Shown here: piece by piece, positions 57,138 through 64,000 of the stretch | How positions within the stretch are numbered: position 1 is the first letter of the stretch | Layout: each line of letters starts with the position of its first letter | Assembly: GCF_024612015.1 (NCBI RefSeq) | Contig: NZ_CP102512.1 | Coordinates: forward strand, 6,510,001-6,574,000 | Source of the DNA: Streptomyces sp. CA-210063 | GTDB lineage: Bacteria; Actinomycetota; Actinomycetes; Streptomycetales; Streptomycetaceae | DNA length: 64,000 bases | Direction: 5' to 3' | Notes under the pieces: generated by a model | Told to the model about the DNA's origin: nothing | What the model saw: only the letters and a program-made list of their open reading frames with translations | Database searches by the model: none | Position numbers and translations under genes: made by a program

Positions 57138-58429
57138 TGCTCCGGTACGTCCTTCTCGTACGCCTCCCCGATCGCGTCCAGATACGCGTCCGGGTCCGCG
57201 CTGCCGGTGATCAGCTTCTGGGTCTCGGAGACGAGGACGTCGTAGAAGCCGGGGGCGGGCCAGTCGGGATAGAAGGCCAGTCCGTCCCTGTCGGAGAGGG
57301 TGTTGAAGTCCGCGATCAGGTCCTTGGCCCGCGGGTCGGTGATGGCGGCGGGGTCGGCGGCGACCGGGACGCCGCCCTTGTTGCCGAGCAGGTTCTGGAT
57401 CTTCTCCGACATGGTGATGTCGATGAAGTCGTAGGCGAGCTCCTTGTTCTTCGCGCCCTTCGGGACGACCCAGAGGTTGCCGCCGGAGCCGAGCGTGAGG
57501 TTCGTGTCGGGCCACAGGAAGGTGCCCCAGTCGAACGTGTTCTCCGCCCTGAACCGGCCGTACCACCAGCTCCCCGAGAACAGGATCGGCGCCTTGCCCC
57601 GGATGAACGAGACACCCGCGTCCTCGGACTTGGTCCCCGTCGACTTCTCGCTGATGTACCCCTTCTTCACCCAGTCGGCGAACGTGTCCGCCCCGTACGT
57701 CCACGCGGCGTCATGGAAGTCCGCCTTCCCCTCGTACAGCTCGTAGGAGTCCACCCAGGCGCGGTCCGCCTTGCTCAACGCCAGCTGGTACAGGTACTGC
57801 TGCGCCATGTACTCGGCGCCGGCGTTGGCGAGCGGGGTGATGCCCGCGTCGACGAACTCGTCCATGGCAGCGGTGAGTTCGGCGAGGGTGGTGGGTTCGG
57901 TGATGCCGTGCTTCTTGAAGAGGTCCTTGTTGTAGAAGACCATCGTGTACTCGGCGTAGTTCGGCACGCCGTACCAGTTGCCGGAGCCCATGACCCCGTC
58001 GGCGTCGTACTGGCTGGTGGTACGGACGCCCGCGCTGAGCTTCTTGTCCCAGCCGCGCTCGGTGACCTCGGGGGTGAGGTCGGTGAGGAGGCCCTGCTTG
58101 GAGAGGAGCCCGGCGGTGGCGTTGCCCTTGTTGTACTCCATGAGGTCGGGTGCGTCGGAGGAGTTGAGGACCATCGGGGCGGTCTTCCGGATCTGTTCGA
58201 AACCTTTCTCCTCGAACTCGACCTTGACGCCCGGGTGGGTCTTCTCGAACTCCTCGATCGCCGCGTTCCAGGCCACGCCCATCGCGCTGTCGGGGCTCTC
58301 GTAGTGCCACAGGCGGAGGGTCTTGCCGTCCGCGCCGCCGCTCTCCGAACCGCCGCAGGAGGCCAGGAGCAGAGCCCCGCTGAGAGCCGCCGCGGCCATC
58401 GCCGTCACACGCCTTCGTGCCGTTGACAT
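57134..58429 (-). CDS. Sugar ABC transporter solute-binding lipoprotein
   Basis: The 431-residue lipoprotein has a signal peptide with lipobox GALLLASC and a CUT1 binding fold (LRLWHYESPDSAMGVAW, EFEKTHPGVKVEFEEKG, FSGSWWYGRFRAENTF). It is the first gene of the operon importer-alpha-xylosidase-lacI; the encoded system most likely takes up xylosylated oligosaccharides. The promoter region upstream holds two palindromic operators. Confidence 0.92.
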   Translation of the reverse strand: MSTARRRVTAMAAAALSGALLLASCGGSESGGADGKTLRLWHYESPDSAMGVAWNAAIEEFEKTHPGVKVEFEEKGFEQIRKTAPMVLNSSDAPDLMEYNKGNATAGLLSKQGLLTDLTPEVTERGWDKKLSAGVRTTSQYDADGVMGSGNWYGVPNYAEYTMVFYNKDLFKKHGITEPTTLAELTAAMDEFVDAGITPLANAGAEYMAQQYLYQLALSKADRAWVDSYELYEGKADFHDAAWTYGADTFADWVKKGYISEKSTGTKSEDAGVSFIRGKAPILFSGSWWYGRFRAENTFDWGTFLWPDTNLTLGSGGNLWVVPKGAKNKELAYDFIDITMSEKIQNLLGNKGGVPVAADPAAITDPRAKDLIADFNTLSDRDGLAFYPDWPAPGFYDVLVSETQKLITGSADPDAYLDAIGEAYEKDVPEQ

Positions 58430-58502
58430 CCTGTGCCTCCAAGGGAGCCGGATGGTTCTCGGGGCGTCACGCGGCAGCCGTACGACGGTCGTCGAACGGC
58501 GT

Positions 58503-58542
58503 AGTCGAATCGTTTCGATGCGTGACGTCGAAGCGCTTCGAC
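58503..58542. promoter_or_regulatory. Two candidate LacI operators
   Basis: TCGAATCGTTTCGA (58505-58518, 6 of 7 paired) and the perfect palindrome GTCGAAGCGCTTCGAC (58527-58542) lie 75-115 bp upstream of the lipoprotein start. Central CG and TCGA arms are the usual LacI-family operator pattern. The gap to the MFS gene stop (58570) is short, so these sites probably serve the transporter operon. Confidence 0.7.
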
Positions 58543-58569
58543 GGAAGGTAAGGGCGGGCTAAGGGCGCG

Positions 58570-59967
58570 TCAATGGGGCGGGCGGGAATTCGTCGGGGGT
58601 TCGGGGGGTCGAACGGCGGTGGGTTCGGCTGTGTGTACGGCGGTGGGTCCGCCCGCGTGTCCGGCGGTGCGCTGTGCCGAGGCGATCAGCAGGGCCAGGG
58701 CCGCCGCGGCCACCGGTACGCCGAAGCCGGTCGTCCCGGAGCCGGATCCCGGCCCGTGTTCCACCACCCAGCCGCCCAGCGCCGATCCGCCCGCGATGCC
58801 GCCGAGGAGGCCGGTGACGGCGAGGGTCATGCCCTCGTTCAACTGCCCCTTGGGAGTGCGGTGTTGGACGAGGGACATGGCGGTGACCATGGTGGGGGCG
58901 GTGGCCATGCCGGCCAGGAGGAGGGCGGGGGCGAGGAGGACGAGGGAGCCGGTGGTGGTGGCGGTGAGCCAGGGCAGCGTCATCAGGGTCGTCATCGCCG
59001 CCAGGCACCAGGGGAAGCGGCGGTCCGCGGGGCCCGTCACCCGTAGGGCGCCGAAGGCCAGGCCCGCCGCGCAGGAGCCCGCCGCCTGGAGGCCGAGGAT
59101 CACGCCCGCCGCCGAGGCGTGGCCCCGGGCGTCCGCGTAGGCGATGGTGACGACCTCCAGGGAGCCGAAGACCGCGCCGGTGGCGAGGAAGACGGCGAGG
59201 AGAGCCGGGATACCGGGGGTGCGGAGGGGGGACTTCGCGGTCGTACGGCCGGTGGGGGGCGGTTCCGTGGAGCGTTGGGCGGCGAAGATCAGTACGCCGG
59301 TCATGCAGAGGAGGCCGCCCATGAGGGTGCCGGCCTCCGGGAAGAGGGTGGTGCAGAGGAAGGCCGCGAGGACCGGGCCGAGCATGAAGCAGAGTTCGTC
59401 CGCCGCCTGTTCGAAGGAGTTGGCGGTGTGCAGGGCTGCCGGGTCGTCCTTCAGGAGGTGGGCCCAGCGGGCTCGGGCCATGCCGCCGGTGTTGGGGGCG
59501 GTGGCGGTGGCCGCGTACGAGGCGAAGAGGGTCCAGTCGGGGGCGTTCCAGTGGACGCAGGCGATCAGGGCGAGGCCGCCCAGGAATGCGAGTGCGGTGG
59601 CGGGGACGGCGACCTTGGCCTGGCCGTGGCGGTCCACCAGGCGGGCGGTCCAGGGGGCGACCAGGGCGGTCGCGGCAAGGCCTGTCGCGACGACGGCGCC
59701 GGCCAGGGCGTAGGAGTCGCGGGAGCCGGCGATCATGAGGATGGCGCTCACGCTGAACATGCCCATGGGGAGGCGGGCGAGGATGCCTGCGGCGGTGAAG
59801 CGGAGGGTGCCGGGCTTTTTGAAGAGGGTGCGGTAGGGGGTTGTGGCGCCTGGGAGCTCGGGGGTGCGTGTTCGTTGGCGGGTGCGGGATTGTTGTGGCT
59901 GGTCGCGCAGTTCCCCGCGCCCCTTATGGGGCGCTGCGGTTGGCCTCTTTTGGGATGAGTGCGGCAT
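58570..59967 (-). CDS. MFS transporter
   Basis: The ~465-residue secondary transporter has about 12 helices (FTAAGILARLPMGMFSVSAI, LAGAVVATGLAATALVAPW with RLVDRHGQA as the loop 2-3 motif, LLAVFLATGAVFGSLEVVTI, GLLGGIAGGSALGGWVV). The ATG at 59967 is used, but the first ~35 residues ([13 protein letters not shown]) are encoded by a copy of the dispersed intergenic repeat, so the functional start may be further in or the repeat has been captured as coding sequence. The Pro/Ala-rich tail is unusual. It is divergent from a lysR gene that may control it; substrate unknown. Confidence 0.85.
   Translation of the reverse strand: MPHSSQKRPTAAPHKGRGELRDQPQQSRTRQRTRTPELPGATTPYRTLFKKPGTLRFTAAGILARLPMGMFSVSAILMIAGSRDSYALAGAVVATGLAATALVAPWTARLVDRHGQAKVAVPATALAFLGGLALIACVHWNAPDWTLFASYAATATAPNTGGMARARWAHLLKDDPAALHTANSFEQAADELCFMLGPVLAAFLCTTLFPEAGTLMGGLLCMTGVLIFAAQRSTEPPPTGRTTAKSPLRTPGIPALLAVFLATGAVFGSLEVVTIAYADARGHASAAGVILGLQAAGSCAAGLAFGALRVTGPADRRFPWCLAAMTTLMTLPWLTATTTGSLVLLAPALLLAGMATAPTMVTAMSLVQHRTPKGQLNEGMTLAVTGLLGGIAGGSALGGWVVEHGPGSGSGTTGFGVPVAAAALALLIASAQRTAGHAGGPTAVHTAEPTAVRPPEPPTNSRPPH
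59897..59929. repeat. Short intergenic repeat copy within MFS N-terminal frame
   Basis: The dispersed motif (TGGTCGCGCAGTTCCCCGCG core) lies on the + strand; on the minus strand it reads in frame as GRGELRDQP within the predicted N-terminus of the MFS protein. Confidence 0.75.
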
Positions 59968-60050
59968 GGGGCAACCGTCGTCCCGCTCGTGATCCGTCGT
60001 CCAACACTTACTCCGTGGTGATTCACGCACCTCGGTTGTAGGTTCGCCGG

Positions 60051-61025
60051 ATGTCCGTCGTCCCCTATGCCGTCGAGCCTCGGCTTCTTCGTGGGTTTCT
60101 CGCTGTGGCCGAAGAGTTGCACTTCACCCGGGCCGCGGCCCGGCTCTACGTCGCTCAGCAGGCGCTCAGTCGGGATGTGCGGCGGCTGGAGCGGGAGTTG
60201 GGGGTGGAGCTGTTCGTACGGAGTACCCGGCAGGTGGTGTTGACCGGGGACGGGGAGCGGCTGGTGCCCTATGCGCGGCGGGTGTTGGAGGCGCAGGACG
60301 AGTTGGTGGCCGCGTTCCGGCAGGCGCGGCCCCTGCTGGTGGATCTCAACTCGCCGGGACTGGCCACCGGAATGCGGGTGCTGCGTCGGGCCCGTGAGCT
60401 CGCGCCGGAGCTGGAGTTGATGGCGCGGTACGAGAGCGGGCTGACCCATGCGGCGGCCGAGATCCTCGCGGGGCGGCTGGATGTGTCGTTCGGGAGGTTC
60501 GCGGGGCTCGATCCGGCGGTGCGGGCGCGGCTCGAACAGCAGCCCGTGCGGTACGAGCCGATGACGGTGATCCTGCCCGAGGACCACCGGCTGGCCGCGC
60601 TGGACGCCGTACCGCTGGCGGAACTCGCGGGCGAGCAGGTGTACGCGGGGGCCGGCAATCCCCGTACGCCGGAGTGGACGGAGCTGGCGGCGCGGCTGTT
60701 CGAGGGGCGGGGGATCGAGGTCGCCGCGCCCGCCCCGCTGGCCGTGGGGGAGGAGGAGTTCCAGCGGCTCATGGCCAAGACGGGGAACCCGGTGCTGGCG
60801 GTGGTGGACTTCCCGCCCATGCCGGGCACGGTGTCGCGGCCGCTCGTCGATCCCGTACCGCTGTCGCCCGTCTCGCTGGTGTGGCGGAAGGGGCTCGCGC
60901 ATCCGGGACTCGACGCGTTGCGGCGGGCCGCCGCCGAGTTGGCGCGGGCGGAAGTATGGCTATCAGATCCGGAGGACGGGTGGATTCCGCCCACGGATGC
61001 ACTCATCATGATGACCTTCACCTGA
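60051..61025 (+). CDS. LysR family transcriptional regulator
   Basis: The 324-residue regulator has the LysR helix-turn-helix (LLRGFLAVAEELHFTRAAAR, LYVAQQALSRDVRRLEREL) and a two-lobed effector domain (MTVILPEDHRLAALDAVPL). A TAGGTT hexamer at 60039-60044 ends 6 bases before the ATG, suggesting a leaderless transcript. It is divergent from the MFS gene, its likely target. The gap 61026-61185 after it shows no gene. Confidence 0.92.
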   Translation: MSVVPYAVEPRLLRGFLAVAEELHFTRAAARLYVAQQALSRDVRRLERELGVELFVRSTRQVVLTGDGERLVPYARRVLEAQDELVAAFRQARPLLVDLNSPGLATGMRVLRRARELAPELELMARYESGLTHAAAEILAGRLDVSFGRFAGLDPAVRARLEQQPVRYEPMTVILPEDHRLAALDAVPLAELAGEQVYAGAGNPRTPEWTELAARLFEGRGIEVAAPAPLAVGEEEFQRLMAKTGNPVLAVVDFPPMPGTVSRPLVDPVPLSPVSLVWRKGLAHPGLDALRRAAAELARAEVWLSDPEDGWIPPTDALIMMTFT

Positions 61026-61185
61026 TATCACACAGAGGCACATCTCTCCCACCCCTACATTCGTTGGTCCGGGTGCGTGTGATGGGCGGGGCGCCCCGGA
61101 TCGGGTGGGGGCCCGGTCCGGTACAGGAAAGTGCGATTGCCCGGCATCGAACACGCACCCGGAACGATCCCGTGGGGGGAAGTGC

Positions 61186-62268
61186 GTGCACGTCGAGAAC
61201 TGGCCCAAGGGCATTCAGCCGAAGCGGACCGATGGTGAAGGCCTTGGCCGAGGCCGTGGTGGTAGTGGCTCCGAGGACGAGGTGGTCTGGCCCGAGGCCG
61301 CCGGCAGAACGGGAGCCGTGTCCCGGGTGGAGCGGGAGTACGGGATGGGCATCTCCGGGCAGGCGAGTACCGGTGGGGGAGTGCCTCAGCAGCCGACCGC
61401 TTCCGGGGTTTCGGGTGCTTCGACTGCGTCTGGTGCCTCTGGTGCTTCGGGGCGTGAGTCGGAGTCGTCGGGTGTCGTGCCGGCGCCCTGGGAGCAGCCC
61501 GGTCAGCCCGGGCGCACTCACGACCCGCACGAGGTGACCGTGCAACTCGACGGTGTGGGGCGCGAAGTGGACGAGGGGCCCGGCAAGCACGCCGGCAAGG
61601 AATCGGCGGCGGGTGCCGGCGACTCCGACGGGCCGGTCTTCGTCGACGAGTCGGGGCGGCGCAGAAACCTCTACCGGCGGCTCGGTATCGCCGTCGGCAC
61701 GGCCTGCGCGGCGTACGCCGTGGTCATCGTCGGCACGCTGGTGTCGGGCAACTCGGACGCGCCCTGGCTGCCGGTGCCGATGCAGAAGAACGACAAGCCG
61801 GCGGGCAAGGTCGACACACCGCCGCTGCCGGCCGAGTCGGCCGGCCGGTCCGACACGGCGGACGGCCCCGTCCCGGACGTGGGGCCGGGCGGGGGCCGTA
61901 CGGGAGTGACGTCCTCGCCGGGCGCCAAGGCCCCGAGCGGCTCGTCGGGCCGTGCCAAGAAGCCGGGGGCGTCCGCGAGTGCCAAGCCCTCGGCCGGGCC
62001 GAGCGCCGGCGTCCCGCCGCAGCCGAAGCCGAGCACCAGCGTGAAGGACCCCGTGCCGTCCGCCTCCGTGTCCGAGCCGCCGAAGGTCGACCCCAGTCCC
62101 TCGGTCACGCCCTCGCCCGTGCCTTCGGACTCCGCCGCCCCCGGCCCCGGTCCGGGCTCCGGCACGGACCCCGTCGCCCAGGGCCCGGCGTCCCCGCAGC
62201 CCGTCGAGCCCGGCCCGGCGACGTCGCAGAACCCGCAGGAACCGCAGAACCCGGAGACTCCCGCCTGA
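61186..62268 (+). CDS. Membrane-anchored Pro/Ser-rich protein
   Basis: The 360-residue protein starts at a GTG with GGGGGGA 5 bp upstream. It has a hydrophilic Gly/Ser-rich cytoplasmic part (~1-165), one transmembrane helix (LGIAVGTACAAYAVVIVGTL at ~170-190) and a long external Pro/Ser/Ala-rich tail (PSPSVTPSPVPSDS and similar) without a recognisable domain. It overlaps the start of the deacetylase-glycosyltransferase gene by one base (TGATG), so the two are translationally coupled and may form a complex that makes an extracellular polysaccharide. No family is recognised. Confidence 0.8.
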   Translation: MHVENWPKGIQPKRTDGEGLGRGRGGSGSEDEVVWPEAAGRTGAVSRVEREYGMGISGQASTGGGVPQQPTASGVSGASTASGASGASGRESESSGVVPAPWEQPGQPGRTHDPHEVTVQLDGVGREVDEGPGKHAGKESAAGAGDSDGPVFVDESGRRRNLYRRLGIAVGTACAAYAVVIVGTLVSGNSDAPWLPVPMQKNDKPAGKVDTPPLPAESAGRSDTADGPVPDVGPGGGRTGVTSSPGAKAPSGSSGRAKKPGASASAKPSAGPSAGVPPQPKPSTSVKDPVPSASVSEPPKVDPSPSVTPSPVPSDSAAPGPGPGSGTDPVAQGPASPQPVEPGPATSQNPQEPQNPETPA

Positions 62269-64000
62269 TGACCCGCTCCAAGCGCGGCGGCACGCCTTCG
62301 CGTGCCGCCCAGCGCTCTACCCACTCACCACGTTCATCGAAGAGCGCCGAGGAAGGCACAGCCGGCAGTACGGCCGGCAGTACGGCTGACGGCACGGTGA
62401 AAGGCTCCGCCGAGCGCTCGCGGAAAGGTTCACGCAAGAGCGCGCGGAAGCGTTCCGGGCGGCGTCTGCCACTGCGCCATCTGCTGCCCTGTGTGCTGCT
62501 CCTCGCGCTGATGGCGATGCTGATGCTGCGCGGATACGTGCACAGCGAGATCCTCGCGGACCACCGGGTCGGGGCGCCCGCGGCGAACGACCGGGTGCCG
62601 AAGAAGATACTCAAGGGCGGGCCCGTGATCGACACCCGCCCGGGACGCCAGCTCAGCCTCGACGTCCCCGACTACGAGTTGGTCCTGACGTTCGACGACG
62701 GGCCGGACCCCGAGTGGACCCCCAAGGTCCTCGACGTGCTGAGGAAGCACGAGGCCAAGGCCGTCTTCTTCATCACCGGCACGATGGCCTCGCGCTACCC
62801 GGACCTCGTCCAGCGCATGGTCGACGAGGGCCACGAGATCGGCCTGCACACCTTCAACCACCCGGATCTGACCCTGCAGTCCAAGGACCGCATCGACTGG
62901 GAGCTGTCCCAGAACCAGCTCGCGCTCGCGGGCGCGGCGGGCATCCGCACCTCGCTGTTCCGGCCGCCGTACTCCTCGTTCTCGGAGCGCATGGACAACC
63001 GGACCTGGCCGGTGACGCAGTACATCGGCAGCCGCGGCTACATCACCGTCGTCAGCGACACCGACAGCCAGGACTGGAAGCGGCCGGGGGTCGACGAGAT
63101 CATCCGCCGGTCCACGCCCGAGCACGGTGACGGCGCCATCGTGCTGATGCACGACTCCGGCGGCGACCGCTCGCAGACCGTCGCCGCGCTGGACCGCTAC
63201 ATCAGCCAACTCCAGGTCAAGGGCTACAAGTTCGACACCCTGACCGAAGCCCTGAAGGCGCCCAGCGCGCACACGCCGGTCACGGGGCTCGGCCTGTGGA
63301 AGGGCAAGGTCTGGGTGACGCTCGTCCAGATCTCGGAGAGGACGACGGGTTTCCTCGTCGTCGCCCTCGCGGTCGTCGGCGTCCTCGTCCTCGCCCGCTT
63401 CGGTCTGATGCTGATCCTGTCGATCGCGCACGCCCGCAAGGTCAGGCGACGCACGTTCCGCTGGGGACCGAACGGGCCCGTCACCGAACCGGTGTCCGTG
63501 CTCGTCCCGGCGTACAACGAGGCCAAGTGCATCGAGAAGACGGTCCGTTCGCTGGTCGCGAGCGACCACCCCATCGAGGTGCTGGTCATCGACGACGGCT
63601 CCAGCGACGGCACGGCCGGCATCGTCGAGGAGCTGAGCCAGGACCTGCCGGGCGTCCGTGTCGTACGGCAGCTCAACGCGGGCAAGCCGGCCGCCCTCAA
63701 CCGGGGCATCGCCAACGCCCGGCACGAACTGATCGTCATGATGGACGGCGACACGGTCTTCGAACCGTCCACCGTCCGTGAGCTGGTCCAGCCGTTCGCC
63801 GACCCCCGCGTCGGCGCGGTCGCGGGCAACGCCAAGGTCGGCAACCGGGACACCCTCATCGGCGCCTGGCAGCACATCGAGTACGTGATGGGCTTCAACC
63901 TCGACCGCCGTATGTACGACATCCTGCGCTGCATGCCGACGATCCCCGGCGCGGTGGGGGCGTTCCGGCGCACCGCGCTCGAACGCGTGGGCGGCATGAG
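62268..64000 (+). CDS. Polysaccharide deacetylase-GT2 glycosyltransferase fusion, 3'-truncated
   Basis: The frame is open from the ATG at 62268 to the window end (over 577 residues). It has a basic N-terminus, a transmembrane helix (CVLLLALMAMLMLRGYV at ~75-92), then an extracytoplasmic NodB-type deacetylase domain with LTFDDGPDPEWTP, HTFNHPDL and LMHDSGGDRSQT as metal/catalytic motifs, a second helix (TGFLVVALAVVGVLVLARFG) and a processive GT2 domain with VSVLVPAYNEAKCI, VIDDGSSDGTA and MMDGDTVFEP. Such fusions resemble the PgaB/PgaC functions joined in one chain and probably polymerise and deacetylate a beta-linked aminoglycan. The rest of the gene lies outside. Confidence 0.92.
   Translation, partial: MTRSKRGGTPSRAAQRSTHSPRSSKSAEEGTAGSTAGSTADGTVKGSAERSRKGSRKSARKRSGRRLPLRHLLPCVLLLALMAMLMLRGYVHSEILADHRVGAPAANDRVPKKILKGGPVIDTRPGRQLSLDVPDYELVLTFDDGPDPEWTPKVLDVLRKHEAKAVFFITGTMASRYPDLVQRMVDEGHEIGLHTFNHPDLTLQSKDRIDWELSQNQLALAGAAGIRTSLFRPPYSSFSERMDNRTWPVTQYIGSRGYITVVSDTDSQDWKRPGVDEIIRRSTPEHGDGAIVLMHDSGGDRSQTVAALDRYISQLQVKGYKFDTLTEALKAPSAHTPVTGLGLWKGKVWVTLVQISERTTGFLVVALAVVGVLVLARFGLMLILSIAHARKVRRRTFRWGPNGPVTEPVSVLVPAYNEAKCIEKTVRSLVASDHPIEVLVIDDGSSDGTAGIVEELSQDLPGVRVVRQLNAGKPAALNRGIANARHELIVMMDGDTVFEPSTVRELVQPFADPRVGAVAGNAKVGNRDTLIGAWQHIEYVMGFNLDRRMYDILRCMPTIPGAVGAFRRTALERVGGM

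Overview
The window is chromosomal DNA from a Streptomyces or very close relative. GC is very high with strong third-position bias, and GTG and TTG starts and 4-bp ATGA/GTGA stop-start overlaps are common. The gene families are typical of the genus: DUF397/DUF5753 regulators with an HATPase partner, PkaA/PkaB-type kinases, OhrR/Ohr, a class-E-type LAXTG surface protein, FtsEX, SmpB and tmRNA. No tRNA, rRNA or CRISPR array was seen.

Region 1 (1-25.5 kb) is mainly a cell-wall glycopolymer locus. It holds a TagF-like CDP-glycerol glycerophosphotransferase (5'-truncated by the window), a GT4 glycosyltransferase, a TagGH/Wzm-Wzt-type exporter, galE, a GT2 enzyme, a GT-C-like membrane protein, and three further large TagF-like fusions (GT2 plus glycerophosphotransferase) in tandem. 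Inside it lie three insertions or modules. (a) A DUF5753-HTH/DUF397/ADP-ribosylglycohydrolase operon opposite an HATPase gene; the glycohydrolase is frameshifted. (b) An apparent polymorphic toxin operon: DUF6507-like protein, large toxin with a nuclease-like C-terminus, and two paralogous putative immunity proteins. (c) The ohrR/ohr pair.

Region 2 (25.65-31.10 kb) is a nested mobile element. An outer IS630-type unit with matching terminal inverted repeats carries a VOC-family gene as cargo. It is interrupted by an IS21-like unit whose istA is truncated, whose istB is intact, and which carries a MarR regulator and a divergent alpha/beta hydrolase between istB and its right end. A separate 163-bp palindromic MITE-like insertion lies in frame inside the membrane protein gene at 16.7-18.5 kb.

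Region 3 (31.3-51.5 kb) is core chromosome: a CUT1 sugar ABC transporter whose MalF-like permease has a large extracytoplasmic insert, an FHA-FtsK-like giant protein, two Ser/Thr kinases, prfB, a repeat-rich LAETG surface protein, a small zinc-ribbon membrane protein, ftsE-ftsX, a PDZ-S41 peptidase, smpB and ssrA. The smpB-ssrA pair forms the trans-translation system.

Region 4 (51.5-64 kb) begins with a 114-bp tandem hairpin repeat that overlaps a small cationic peptide ORF. Next is a CUT1 importer/alpha-xylosidase/LacI operon, probably for xyloglucan-type oligosaccharides, with two palindromic operators upstream. Then come a divergent MFS/LysR pair, a membrane-anchored Pro/Ser-rich protein, and a polysaccharide deacetylase-GT2 fusion cut by the window end. 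A short intergenic repeat (core GCGCGGGGAACTGCGCGA) recurs at nine or more loci, three times as facing pairs that can form long hairpins.
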